Source: Spirochaetaceae bacterium (GTDB taxonomy: Bacteria > Spirochaetota > Spirochaetia > B11-G9). From it: DNA of 64,000 nucleotides. The stretch spans positions 1-64,000 of the forward strand of contig WGCU01000067.1 of NCBI GenBank assembly GCA_015493635.1, given 5' to 3'. Position 1 is the first letter of the stretch, and each line of letters opens with the position of its first letter. The notes beneath the pieces were generated by a model, which saw only the letters and a list, made by a program, of their open reading frames with translations, searched no databases and was not told where the DNA came from. Positions 36,448 through 44,697 of this stretch are shown piece by piece. The position numbers and the translations under genes were made by a program.

Positions 36448-37695
36448 TTACGTCTCCTGAGATAATTTGTCAAATCTCTCGCAGGTTACCTTCCGTGAAA
36501 AATAAAAACTGCTCAAGATAAGTATACTTGTTAAAATAAATATTACGGTATATCCAAACCGCTGTATGATAATCCCCGCAAATACAGGATATATAAGAAC
36601 GCCGATACTGCCAAGACCGGACAGACCGGTATATATCGCTCTGTTCTCATCTGTTGAAATCTCCAACAGCATTCCCGGCAGAGAAATCTGACGGGCAGCA
36701 AGAACAACACCGGAGAGAAGAAAAAGTGAAAGGTACAAGAGACGGTTACCGTGCAGCAGAAGGGCAAGAACGGGAAGAGCTGCTCCGGTAATAATGAAGA
36801 TGGAAAGGATCCCCTTGTACCGCTGGCTTTTTGAGGTAAACCGGTAGATTATGGTTGAAACGACCATTCCCGTTACCTGAAGCAGCAGGAAATTCCCTGT
36901 GTCACTGCTTGTAAGGCCAAAATTCTTTTTTGCATAGGCTATAAGAAAAGGAATGATTGCGAACCCCAGGCTCACAGTATTGGTGAGGTAGAGATAGTTC
37001 CGCAGGTTTTTATCACCAACAAAGGCATCTTTTAACAAACCAAACCGTTTCCGGTAGGATATTTTTTCTTTGACAATCATCGGCTTTTCTTTAATAACCC
37101 AGAAACCGATGGTTGCGGTTAACAACAATCCGCCGGCAATAAGAAAAAGAGCACTGTAATTTTTTGGATACGCGAGAAGCCGCAGTGTACGGCGGGCAAG
37201 AATAGCTGATGCAAGAATACCGATACTTGCGAGGGTCTGTTTGTATATAAAAAATTTCTTCCGGGACGCAGTATCAATTGCCCTCCCGAGGATATCGGTA
37301 TACGAAATACCGGCAAATGCTCCGGAAAAGGAAAAGATCGTCATAAGGATGAGTATGGAGGCAATAATGGCACTTCCAGACAACGCTCCCGCATAGGCAA
37401 GTATCGCGCCCATAAAAAGGAGTGCTCCAACCCTCAGGTAAATCCCTGTTATAAGAAACTTCCGCTTCCGTTCCCGGTGGGTAAGAAAGGAAGCAAAAAA
37501 GATCCCCATAAACCCGTTCCCCCCAACCATAACGGCAGTAAGGATACCAAGATGAACCGGTGTGCCCCCGGATTGAATAAGGAGCGTCGGGATAACAGTA
37601 TTAACATCCATAAATTTCTGGGCAAGCGCCAGAAACACCGCGTGCCAGATAAATGCTTTAAAGTTACGTTTTGAATAATCTGGATCTTCTATCAT
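36448..37695 (-). CDS. Major facilitator superfamily protein
   Basis: A 415-residue permease with about 12 TM helices; substrate unknown. Begins MIEDPDYSKRNFKAFIWHAVFLALAQKF. It starts 7 nt after the deoB stop. A TATAAT (37707-37702) overlaps the deoB end and could provide an additional start. Its position at the tail of the microcompartment operon could mean nucleoside or sugar uptake, but nothing in the sequence proves this. Confidence 0.72.
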   Translation of the reverse strand: MIEDPDYSKRNFKAFIWHAVFLALAQKFMDVNTVIPTLLIQSGGTPVHLGILTAVMVGGNGFMGIFFASFLTHRERKRKFLITGIYLRVGALLFMGAILAYAGALSGSAIIASILILMTIFSFSGAFAGISYTDILGRAIDTASRKKFFIYKQTLASIGILASAILARRTLRLLAYPKNYSALFLIAGGLLLTATIGFWVIKEKPMIVKEKISYRKRFGLLKDAFVGDKNLRNYLYLTNTVSLGFAIIPFLIAYAKKNFGLTSSDTGNFLLLQVTGMVVSTIIYRFTSKSQRYKGILSIFIITGAALPVLALLLHGNRLLYLSLFLLSGVVLAARQISLPGMLLEISTDENRAIYTGLSGLGSIGVLIYPVFAGIIIQRFGYTVIFILTSILILSSFYFSRKVTCERFDKLSQET

Positions 37696-37702
37696 CCTGC
37701 CA

Positions 37703-38878
37703 TTATATAAATGTTTCCCCTTTTGGAAACCCTTCCAGATTAAAAAAACGGGTTATTGACCGGGCTATATCAGAAAACTGATTTCTTATTCCCAGGGAAG
37801 TTCCCATTTTCCCCTTCCGGTAACTGAGAAGCGGTACGTGCTCTCTCGTATGATCAGTCCCCCTGAACGTAGGATCACAACCGTGATCGGCGGTTACAAT
37901 AAGAAGGTCATCCTCTCCAAGCATCTTCAATAACCGTCCAAGATGCGTATCAACAGCCTGTACAGCGTCATGGTATCCCTGCGGGTCTCTGCGGTGGCCG
38001 TAGTTCATATCGGTATCCACATAATTTACAAAGATAAACTCTTTTTTATCTGTCTTTTTACCCAGGAGCGCTTCTGTCCGTTTGATACAGGCAGAATTAC
38101 CCTTGTCGTGGTAACTGTCATTGATACCCCTTTCACCGAAAATATCACCTATCTTTCCGACTCCCACCGTGTTGACATCCCGCGCTTTTAGAAAATCGAA
38201 GAGGCTTTCCCCGTCGTATGCTATGGAAAAATCTTTTCTCCCGCTTGTCCGGGTAAAGTTCCCCGGTTCACCAATAAACGGACGGGCTATTACTCTGCCG
38301 ACCTGATATTCATCACAGAGATCCCGGGCAGCCGCACACATACGGTACAGCTCTTCCACGGGAATAACATCTTCATGAGCCGCTATCTGGAAGACAGAAT
38401 CCCCTGAGGTATAAATAATCGGTTTCCCTGTTTTAATATGTTCAGCTCCCAGTTCTTCAATTATTACCGTTCCGGAAGCGGCCTTGTTTCCCAGCACACC
38501 GCGGCCTATTTTTTTAGAAAAATCCCGAACCAGTTTTTCAGGGAAAGAAGGATACTCAGAGGGGAAAACAGTAAACGGCTTCGTCAGTTCAAGACCGGCA
38601 ATCTCCCAGTGACCGGTGGTCGTATCTTTCCCGGGGGATTTTTCCTTCATAACACCGAAAGACGCCCGCGGTTTATCCGCAGGAGCACATCCGGGAAGTA
38701 TATTCCCCAGCAGCTTAGAAGCATTACCCAGCCCCATTTCCTGCAGATAAGGCCATTTTGCTCCGCCGACTGTTTCACAGATATGCAGTGCCGTATTTGC
38801 ACCCTGATCTCCGTATTTCTCCGCGTCGGGAAGATATCCAATTCCGAAACTGTCTATAACAATAATTACTGCTCTCAT
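37703..38878 (-). CDS. deoB: Phosphopentomutase
   Basis: Interconverts (deoxy)ribose-1-phosphate and -5-phosphate. The 391-residue alkaline-phosphatase-fold enzyme has VIVIDSFGIGYLPDA, PGKDTTTGHWE, VNYVDTDMNYGHRRD and the metal site VTADHGCDPTFRGTDHTREHVPLL. Distal gene of the microcompartment operon, 9 nt after deoC. It has no N-terminal encapsulation helix, so it probably acts in the cytosol, feeding the compartment from nucleoside phosphorolysis. Confidence 0.93.
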   Translation of the reverse strand: MRAVIIVIDSFGIGYLPDAEKYGDQGANTALHICETVGGAKWPYLQEMGLGNASKLLGNILPGCAPADKPRASFGVMKEKSPGKDTTTGHWEIAGLELTKPFTVFPSEYPSFPEKLVRDFSKKIGRGVLGNKAASGTVIIEELGAEHIKTGKPIIYTSGDSVFQIAAHEDVIPVEELYRMCAAARDLCDEYQVGRVIARPFIGEPGNFTRTSGRKDFSIAYDGESLFDFLKARDVNTVGVGKIGDIFGERGINDSYHDKGNSACIKRTEALLGKKTDKKEFIFVNYVDTDMNYGHRRDPQGYHDAVQAVDTHLGRLLKMLGEDDLLIVTADHGCDPTFRGTDHTREHVPLLSYRKGKMGTSLGIRNQFSDIARSITRFFNLEGFPKGETFI

Positions 38879-38887
38879 TTTCCTCTC

Positions 38888-39697
38888 CTAATATCCAGAA
38901 GTGATTTCCTCACCCTTAACAATCTTTACGCCGCCGCTTGTTCCAAGACGGGTAGCACCTGCTTCTATCATGGCAACAGCATCCGCAAAGGTCCGGACAC
39001 CGCCGGCAGCTTTCACTCCCATTTTCGGACCAACCGTCCGGCGCATAAGCATTACATCTTTAACGGTTGCTCCCCCTGTTGAAAACCCGGTTGAGGTCTT
39101 TACGTAATCGGCACCCGCTTTTTTGACAATTTCACAGGCGAGCACCTTTTCCTCATCCGTCAGCAGTGCCGTTTCTATAATAACCTTCAAAAGAGCCCGC
39201 TGTCCGCATGCCCGTACAACCCACTTTATATCCTCTTCAACCGTTTTCAAGTCACGTTCTTTCAGGGCGCCGATATTCATGACCATATCTACTTCATCTG
39301 CCCCCTCTTCTATCGCATGCCGGGCTTCAAACCCCTTGCTCCGGCCGCTCATGGCGCCTAAAGGGAATCCGACAACAACACATACCTTGACACCGCTTCC
39401 CCGCAGGTTTTTCGCGCACCGGGTTGTCCAGGTTGTATTAACACAAACTGAGTGAAACTGATACTCCCTCGCTTCGCTGCACAGCTTGTCGATTTGCGGA
39501 CCCGTCGCATCCGCCTTCAGCAGCGTATGATCAATGTACTTTGCCACATCTGCCGGCACAAGAACCTTGTTATTATTTTCTGAAGAAGCAGTCTCTAAAA
39601 AAGCAGGTTGAGGAGTTTCAACAGTACCTTCCGCTGAATCTTTCAACTGCGCCATTACTTCACGGGTTATTTTTTCTATTAATGCTTTATCATCCAT
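38888..39697 (-). CDS. deoC: Deoxyribose-phosphate aldolase with encapsulation peptide
   Basis: Splits 2-deoxyribose-5-phosphate into glyceraldehyde-3-phosphate and acetaldehyde. The 269-residue protein has an N-terminal amphipathic helix ([16 protein letters not shown]) and a flexible linker of about 30 residues before the aldolase core ([13 protein letters not shown]). This is the layout of microcompartment encapsulation peptides. The Schiff-base lysine lies in [14 protein letters not shown], and NIGALKERD and [11 protein letters not shown] are family motifs. It begins 1 nt after rpiB. The released acetaldehyde is the likely reason for a shell. Confidence 0.93.
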   Translation of the reverse strand: MDDKALIEKITREVMAQLKDSAEGTVETPQPAFLETASSENNNKVLVPADVAKYIDHTLLKADATGPQIDKLCSEAREYQFHSVCVNTTWTTRCAKNLRGSGVKVCVVVGFPLGAMSGRSKGFEARHAIEEGADEVDMVMNIGALKERDLKTVEEDIKWVVRACGQRALLKVIIETALLTDEEKVLACEIVKKAGADYVKTSTGFSTGGATVKDVMLMRRTVGPKMGVKAAGGVRTFADAVAMIEAGATRLGTSGGVKIVKGEEITSGY

Positions 39698-39698
39698 T

Positions 39699-40202
39699 TT
39701 ATATCCTGTTTCCTCTCTCTACTGCCATCATTTTATTTATACGTGCCCAGTGTCTGCCGCCTTCAAACCGTGTTTCGAGCCATACTTTTACCATGCTGCA
39801 TAATGCTTCAGGCTCATGGAGGGGGCCGCCGAGGGTCAGAACGTTGGCATTATTATGCTTTCTGCTGTTTTCAATCGTACGCATATCGTAGCAAAGCGCA
39901 GCACGGATACCCCGTACCTTGTTGCATACCATGGAGGATCCGATTCCGGCACCGTCTATCATGATACCTCTGTCAGCTTCTCCCCGGGCTACATACCGTG
40001 CCACCTTCTCAGCATAATTGGGATAGTCGACACTTTCTTTTGAGAAGGTTCCGATATCCGTCACCGTGTAGCCCAGAACTTCCAGATACTTCCTCAGGAT
40101 CTCTTTTGCCACAAAACCGCCATGATCTGAACCGATAACAACCTTTGAAACCGTATCTTTCTCATTATGGACAGAGAAATCATCCTCTTTTATCATTATC
40201 AT
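39699..40202 (-). CDS. rpiB: Ribose-5-phosphate isomerase B
   Basis: Interconverts ribose-5-phosphate and ribulose-5-phosphate. The 167-residue protein has [24 protein letters not shown], the active-site region [26 protein letters not shown] and [10 protein letters not shown]. An extra about 20 residues precede the normal start. They are polar and do not form an obvious amphipathic helix. Overlaps the preceding BMC-P gene by 23 bp. Confidence 0.9.
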   Translation of the reverse strand: MIMIKEDDFSVHNEKDTVSKVVIGSDHGGFVAKEILRKYLEVLGYTVTDIGTFSKESVDYPNYAEKVARYVARGEADRGIMIDGAGIGSSMVCNKVRGIRAALCYDMRTIENSRKHNNANVLTLGGPLHEPEALCSMVKVWLETRFEGGRHWARINKMMAVERGNRI

Positions 40203-40473
40203 TCTCCTTGTTTTCTATACTGTCCACTATCCCGGTAATAACAGTCCGGACCGGCTGTCCGGTTAGCCCGAGTATGATACCCGCGGAACCGCCTTCATCA
40301 AGGACAAGAACAGTATCACCTTTACCGGCCTGCACCGTATCGACAGCGACAACTGGTTTCGCTGTAAAGCTTCCATCCGGTCGTACCGGTCTGACGAGCA
40401 GGAGTTTATGCCCCTCAAGGGACCTTATTTTTACCGTTGAAACAACCGGACCAAGCACCCGCGCAAGAATCAT
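40180..40473 (-). CDS. BMC-P (EutN/CcmL) vertex protein 4
   Basis: A 97-residue pentameric shell vertex protein: ILARVLGPVVSTVKIRSLEGHKLLLVRPV, VAVDTVQAGKGDTVLVLDEGGSA and AVITGIVDSIE-like C-terminus. Caps the vertices of the icosahedral shell. One of four BMC-P genes; overlaps the next by 4 bp and rpiB by 23 bp. Confidence 0.9.
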   Translation of the reverse strand: MILARVLGPVVSTVKIRSLEGHKLLLVRPVRPDGSFTAKPVVAVDTVQAGKGDTVLVLDEGGSAGIILGLTGQPVRTVITGIVDSIENKENDNDKRG

Positions 40474-40736
40474 AAGCCTTCCGCCTTGTCTATGATACCG
40501 ACAATCGTTGCGTCCGAGGGATTAAACCAGTTTTCCAGTGCAAGTGCGGCTTCCCTGCCCCCTTCATAGAGAACCATATCTCCCGTACCGGCCTGAACAG
40601 TATCACAGGCAACAAGCGGTATGCCGGTTTCCTGGTACGCTTCATCCAGAGGCTGAAGTAATAAAAGCGGTACCCCGTACAGCGCGTCAGCTTTATTACT
40701 GCATACTACCGAACCAATAATCTGCCCAATTCTCAT
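40470..40736 (-). CDS. BMC-P (EutN/CcmL) vertex protein 3
   Basis: An 88-residue EutN/CcmL fold: RIGQIIGSVVCSNKADALYGVPLLLLQPL, VACDTVQAGTGDMVLYEGGREA and ATIVGIIDKAE. The glycine-rich GTGDMVLYEGG loop lines the pentamer pore. 12 nt after the aldehyde dehydrogenase gene. Confidence 0.9.
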   Translation of the reverse strand: MRIGQIIGSVVCSNKADALYGVPLLLLQPLDEAYQETGIPLVACDTVQAGTGDMVLYEGGREAALALENWFNPSDATIVGIIDKAEGL

Positions 40737-40748
40737 TTCATCCTCTTT

Positions 40749-42167
40749 CTACACAATTCTAAAATAATCAATTAAGGCACAGCGCCGTTCACGGGTAAAT
40801 GTCCGGGCACGGGTAAATCCTTCGCCCGTTGGACTTGCAATGGTAAAAGAAGTAAACCCCGCTCCGCCGAATCCCATTCCGTTAAAATTTGATCCGTTCT
40901 TTACAAAAAGAGAACAATTTACAAGCTTTGCCATCTTCGAAAGTTTCGCAATATTAAGGGAATGCATGGAAGCCGAGTGTCTGAAACCATGTTCCAGATC
41001 AAGCGCCAGATCAATGGCATCATCCACCGTATCAACCCTGACCAGAGGAATAACAGGCATAAGCTGCTCGGTCCAGAGCAGAGGATGAGAAGCATCAACC
41101 TCCAGAAGAAGAATTTTGGTTTCTTCGGGAATTTTCAGTCCTATCTCAGCAGCAATATAGTCAGCACTTTTACCCACATACGTCTTGTTCGGAGCGCCTT
41201 CATATCCCTTTCTGCCGGGATCCGCTATAACAAGATCGGTCACCTTCTTTATCTGGTCTCCTGTCAGTTCAAAAGCGCCTGCTTTTACCATTTCACTCTT
41301 CAACCGGTCGGCAACAGACCGTACAACAACAATTTCTTTCTCGCATATACATACAATATTGTTATCAAAGCCGGCTCCGTTAACCAGATCACGGGCAGCT
41401 TTTTCAATATCAGCCGTTTCATCAACAACCGACGGAGGATTTCCGGGACCCGCGGCAATAACCTTCTTTGATGTTTTCATTGCCTGCCCGACAACCCCCG
41501 GGCCTCCGGTTACCGTAAGAAGATTTATGAGAGGATGCTGCATCATTTCCTTTCCCGTTTCAATAGTCGGACTTTTAACGGTCGTAATGCAGTTTGCCGG
41601 TCCTCCAGCTTTTTGTATTGCTTCATTCAGCAGACCGACCGTGTAAACGGAAACATCTTTGGCAGCAGGATGCGCGTTAAAAACAACAACGTTCCCCGAG
41701 GAAATCATACTGATGGAATTGTTGATAATGGTTTCTGTAGGATTGGTACTGGGAGCGATAGCTCCAATTACTCCGTAGGGTGCACGCTCTGTGAGGGTTA
41801 AACCGTGATCATCGGAGAACACGGAAGGCTGCACATCTTCAACCCCCGGAGTCATATGCGCCGCAAGAAGATTCTTCTTGATTTTATCACCTGCTTTGCC
41901 CATGCCTGTTTCTTTAACCGCTCGTTCTGCCAGTTGATTGACATTTCCCTCCACCGTCCGGCGCATCCCTGCAATCATTGCTCTCCTGATCTCAAGTGAT
42001 ACTTCAGAAAATACTTTAAAAGCCTTCGATGCTTCATAAACAGCTTTGTCCATGGTATCAAACACTCCCGGTATAGTAAAACTACCGGAAGATGAGTCAG
42101 TAGAAACTGAATATTCTTCTACAACCTTCTCGACAATACCTTTTATTATCTTTTCATCAATTTCCAT
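40749..42167 (-). CDS. CoA-acylating aldehyde dehydrogenase of the microcompartment
   Basis: A 472-residue member of the EutE/PduP group, expected to oxidise the acetaldehyde made by DeoC to acetyl-CoA with NAD and CoA. The N-terminus (DEKIIKGIVEKVVEEYS followed by a Ser-rich linker) looks like an encapsulation helix. Family motifs: APSTNPTETIINNSISMISSGN, TGGPGVVGQAM, AGPGNPPSVVDETADIEKAARD and the catalytic-cysteine region GFDNNIVCICEKE. Overlaps the upstream BMC-T gene by 11 bp. No phosphotransacylase or alcohol dehydrogenase gene accompanies it. Confidence 0.9.
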   Translation of the reverse strand: MEIDEKIIKGIVEKVVEEYSVSTDSSSGSFTIPGVFDTMDKAVYEASKAFKVFSEVSLEIRRAMIAGMRRTVEGNVNQLAERAVKETGMGKAGDKIKKNLLAAHMTPGVEDVQPSVFSDDHGLTLTERAPYGVIGAIAPSTNPTETIINNSISMISSGNVVVFNAHPAAKDVSVYTVGLLNEAIQKAGGPANCITTVKSPTIETGKEMMQHPLINLLTVTGGPGVVGQAMKTSKKVIAAGPGNPPSVVDETADIEKAARDLVNGAGFDNNIVCICEKEIVVVRSVADRLKSEMVKAGAFELTGDQIKKVTDLVIADPGRKGYEGAPNKTYVGKSADYIAAEIGLKIPEETKILLLEVDASHPLLWTEQLMPVIPLVRVDTVDDAIDLALDLEHGFRHSASMHSLNIAKLSKMAKLVNCSLFVKNGSNFNGMGFGGAGFTSFTIASPTGEGFTRARTFTRERRCALIDYFRIV

Positions 42168-42714
42168 ATATAAATCCTCTCATATCAGCATGAGGTCCGG
42201 GAATAACAACTTTCCGGTACAACTGCCCTTTATCCTCCGCAAAGGGAGCGGCAAGGTTCATTGCGTCTTCAATATCTCCCAGATCGCCTGAAAAGGTAAC
42301 AACAGCTTTACCGCCGTATTCATTTCCTGACAGAATGCCGAGGACTGTGATCCCTGTTGCCTTAACAGCCATATCCGCGGCCTCAATACCGGTGGTAATG
42401 GAAAGCGTTTCAAGGATTCCGAGGGATTCAGGTGACGCAGTAACTTCCCTCATCAGGAGAGCATTGACGATCTGTTCATCGATATTTTTCAGAAAAAGCT
42501 GATCAATCAACGAACGCTGACCTATATCAATCCCCCGTTCCATTGCGTATTCTACGGAAGCAACATCCCCTTCAATAATAATGAGGTACTTTCCGGGATT
42601 AACCGGTTCTGCCCTTACTATTGAAACCGGCGCGGCTTTCACCATTCCATCAAGTGCCAGGAGACCATCGGCAATACTGCTAAGCTCTAGAATTCCCAAT
42701 ACGTGTATGTTCAT
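42157..42714 (-). CDS. BMC-T shell protein (tandem BMC domains, single-layer type)
   Basis: A 185-residue trimeric shell protein made of two BMC domains: domain 1 starts VLGILELSSIADGLLALDGMVKAA, domain 2 SLGILETLSITTGIEAADMAVKATG, each followed by the beta segment (KYLIIIEGDVASVEYAM; KAVVTFSGDLGDIEDAM). PduT/PduB-like in plan. No clear Fe-S cysteine. It overlaps the neighbouring BMC-P gene by 4 bp. Confidence 0.9.
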   Translation of the reverse strand: MNIHVLGILELSSIADGLLALDGMVKAAPVSIVRAEPVNPGKYLIIIEGDVASVEYAMERGIDIGQRSLIDQLFLKNIDEQIVNALLMREVTASPESLGILETLSITTGIEAADMAVKATGITVLGILSGNEYGGKAVVTFSGDLGDIEDAMNLAAPFAEDKGQLYRKVVIPGPHADMRGFIYGN

Positions 42715-42998
42715 TTTTTAAAGACTATCTTCCCTTTTTCCTCAATGAGATCAATAATACCGACAATAACCGCGTCTACCGGTTTCTCTTTTGTTTCCTG
42801 GGTCTGTCTCGCAGAGCTGCCCCGGGCAACCATTACCACCTCTCCTGCTCCTGCATTCACCGTATCGTAAGCAACAAACACAGATCCGGCAGGTTCTCCC
42901 CGCTGATTACAGGGTTCCACAAGCAGGTATCTTCCTTCAGGTACTGTATCAGCCTGAATTGAAGCAACGAGGGTTCCTTTAATGCGGGCAGTTATCAT
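42711..42998 (-). CDS. BMC-P (EutN/CcmL) vertex protein 2
   Basis: A 95-residue vertex protein: [53 protein letters not shown] and [12 protein letters not shown]. Overlaps both flanking shell genes by 4 bp (ATGA). Confidence 0.92.
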   Translation of the reverse strand: MITARIKGTLVASIQADTVPEGRYLLVEPCNQRGEPAGSVFVAYDTVNAGAGEVVMVARGSSARQTQETKEKPVDAVIVGIIDLIEEKGKIVFKK

Positions 42999-43297
42999 GT
43001 ACGGTCATCCTTCCGGTAGACAATGCTGCCGTCCATTTCCAGATTATCAACAATACCGATCACCGCCGCATCACCGGGTTTACCGGTGGTAAGGCCGGTC
43101 TGCCGTGCGCTGCTTCCACTTACATAGAAGACAACTTCTCCCTCTCCGGCACCTACGGTATCCAGGGCAACAACGTATTCCCCCGTTCCCTTCATATCCG
43201 CAGGATCTATTTTCTCCAAAAGAAGCAGTTTTAACCCTTCAAGTCTCGGTTCCTTTGCGCTGGAAACAACGTTTCCTGTTACACGTGCAAGTACCAT
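42995..43297 (-). CDS. BMC-P (EutN/CcmL) vertex protein 1
   Basis: A 100-residue vertex protein: [53 protein letters not shown] and [10 protein letters not shown]. Most similar by eye to vertex protein 2 through the shared GSSARQT segment. It is 3 nt after the BMC-H gene. Confidence 0.92.
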   Translation of the reverse strand: MVLARVTGNVVSSAKEPRLEGLKLLLLEKIDPADMKGTGEYVVALDTVGAGEGEVVFYVSGSSARQTGLTTGKPGDAAVIGIVDNLEMDGSIVYRKDDRT

Positions 43298-43300
43298 CGG

Positions 43301-43600
43301 TTATTTTTTTACCTTGTTTTGTCCAAGGGGAAATACCGCATCAACACTTTCATGCGGCCGCGGAATAATATGAACAGATACTATTTCCCCGACTCGTTCA
43401 GCAGCACGGTTTCCTGCATCCAGTGCCGCTCTTACCGCGGCAACATCACCTCGGATAATTGCCGTCGTATATCCGCCGCCTATCTTTTTATAATTTACCA
43501 GCTCCACCGCGGCCGCTTTAACCATCGCATCCGATGCTTCAACCATCGCAGCAAATCCTTTTGTCTCTATCATTCCCAGTGCATTTCCGGTTATATTCAT
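43301..43600 (-). CDS. BMC-H hexameric shell protein 2
   Basis: A 99-residue single BMC domain: [58 protein letters not shown] and [18 protein letters not shown]. It is a close paralogue of the other BMC-H at 44238. The KIGGGYT segment forms the central pore, likely passing small charged metabolites. Confidence 0.95.
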   Translation of the reverse strand: MNITGNALGMIETKGFAAMVEASDAMVKAAAVELVNYKKIGGGYTTAIIRGDVAAVRAALDAGNRAAERVGEIVSVHIIPRPHESVDAVFPLGQNKVKK

Positions 43601-43612
43601 CTGTTTCTCTCC

Positions 43613-44230
43613 CTATTTTCCTGTTATATCGGCAAGTCTGGCTTCTACAATCTCTTTACTGACAAGAACTTCCGATTCCTTACCAGCTATATATATCCGT
43701 CCGTATTTCCCGTATCCGGTAACATTGATAATATTTATGTTTGAAGCCTTTTCCGCTTCGTTAGCAGCATAATATGCATACCCCGCAGGCTCAATTTCCA
43801 GAATAAAGAGGGTATCACCCCGCAGAACCATGTTTCCGTAACGTACTTTGTTTATCAGCTGGGCATGATGGTCACTTATATTTCTGATAAGCTGGCTTGT
43901 CAGAATTTTGGGCTTCAATCTGTCAGTTTCCTGCAGTCCCAGTTCATCCAGTACTGCCTGCCCTGCCTGCCGGGCGTCTCCCTGTCTGTCGGAATGGACT
44001 TCCAGCAGTCCGAAAGAACGTTCAACAACCTGAATCCCCGGCTGTACCCCTGTAGCTTTAAGAGCAACATCAGTAAGTCTGTTTATCTCAATCCCCGGAG
44101 CTATTTCAATAATGGAACAAGCCTGTCCCGCTACGGGAAAGTATCCTTTTGAAATGGTACACATGTACGATGCCATCTGAAGCTGCAGAGCGTCTATAAA
44201 ATTATATGTCCTCAGTTCTACATTATCCAT
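43613..44230 (-). CDS. BMC-T double-stacking type shell protein
   Basis: A 205-residue protein with two permuted BMC domains. It resembles the gated, stacking trimers of the Haliangium BMC-T2/T3 kind (recalled similarity): LRTYNFIDALQLQMASYMCTISKG, IIEIAPGIEINRLTDVALKATGVQPG, VVERSFGLLEVHSD and FILEIEPAGYAYYAANEAEKAS. Such trimers form openable pores for larger cofactors or sugar phosphates. Lies between the two BMC-H genes. Confidence 0.85.
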   Translation of the reverse strand: MDNVELRTYNFIDALQLQMASYMCTISKGYFPVAGQACSIIEIAPGIEINRLTDVALKATGVQPGIQVVERSFGLLEVHSDRQGDARQAGQAVLDELGLQETDRLKPKILTSQLIRNISDHHAQLINKVRYGNMVLRGDTLFILEIEPAGYAYYAANEAEKASNINIINVTGYGKYGRIYIAGKESEVLVSKEIVEARLADITGK

Positions 44231-44237
44231 ACTGTTC

Positions 44238-44525
44238 CTACTTGTTAAGCGGTAAAACCGCGTCTACCGTACTGTCCGGCCGTGGAATCAAGTGAACCGA
44301 AATTACCTCTCCTACCCGTTCAGCAGCCTTGCTTCCGGCATCGAGTGCGGCACGGACAGCAGCAACATCGCCTCGTACAATAACGGTAATATAGCCTCCG
44401 CCTGTCTCCTCATAACGATTCAGTTCTACTTTTGCCGCTTTTACCATTGCGTCTGCCGCTTCAACAACAGCTGCAAAACCTCTTGTTTCGATCATACCGA
44501 GAGCGTTTCCCTGTTTTTCTTCCAT
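44238..44525 (-). CDS. BMC-H hexameric shell protein 1
   Basis: A 95-residue BMC domain: [58 protein letters not shown] and [18 protein letters not shown]. First gene of the operon, with GGAGG before its ATG and a DeoR-type palindrome 15 nt further up. Likely the main facet protein. Confidence 0.95.
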   Translation of the reverse strand: MEEKQGNALGMIETRGFAAVVEAADAMVKAAKVELNRYEETGGGYITVIVRGDVAAVRAALDAGSKAAERVGEVISVHLIPRPDSTVDAVLPLNK

Positions 44526-44539
44526 AGATCCTCCATCTA

Positions 44540-44563
44540 TAAATGTTATTTTTTTAACATTTA
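44540..44563. promoter_or_regulatory. Palindromic operator at the microcompartment promoter
   Basis: TAAATGTTA (44540-44548), six T, TAACATTTA (44555-44563): perfect 9-bp arms, placed just downstream of the -10. Its core TGTTATTTTTTTAACA is 15/16 identical to the site before the deoR-type gene. Confidence 0.75.
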
Positions 44564-44570
44564 TTGTTTT

Positions 44571-44598
44571 AGTATACTACATAATTCTACAGTGTCAA
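44571..44598 (-). promoter_or_regulatory. Microcompartment operon promoter
   Basis: Minus strand TTGACA (44598-44593), 16-bp spacer, TATACT (44576-44571), about 50 nt before the first BMC-H ATG. Confidence 0.75.
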
Positions 44599-44678
44599 GA
44601 GTTGTGAAGTACCTTGTTCATTGATTCACAATATTATCGATACAATGATAAAAATAACTTGTTCAAATTGTAGAAATG

Positions 44679-44694
44679 TGTTAATTTTTTAACA
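44679..44694. promoter_or_regulatory. Palindromic operator before the DeoR-family gene
   Basis: TGTTAA-TTTT-TTAACA, ending 3 nt before the ATG at 44698. The site would cover the ribosome-binding region or promoter start, consistent with autoregulation. Centre-to-centre distance to the other operator is about 135 bp. Confidence 0.7.
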
Positions 44695-44697
44695 GTC

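Noticed and set aside
38438-39082. 214-codon plus-strand ORF
   Set aside because: Spans deoB and deoC in antisense; no RBS and no domain.
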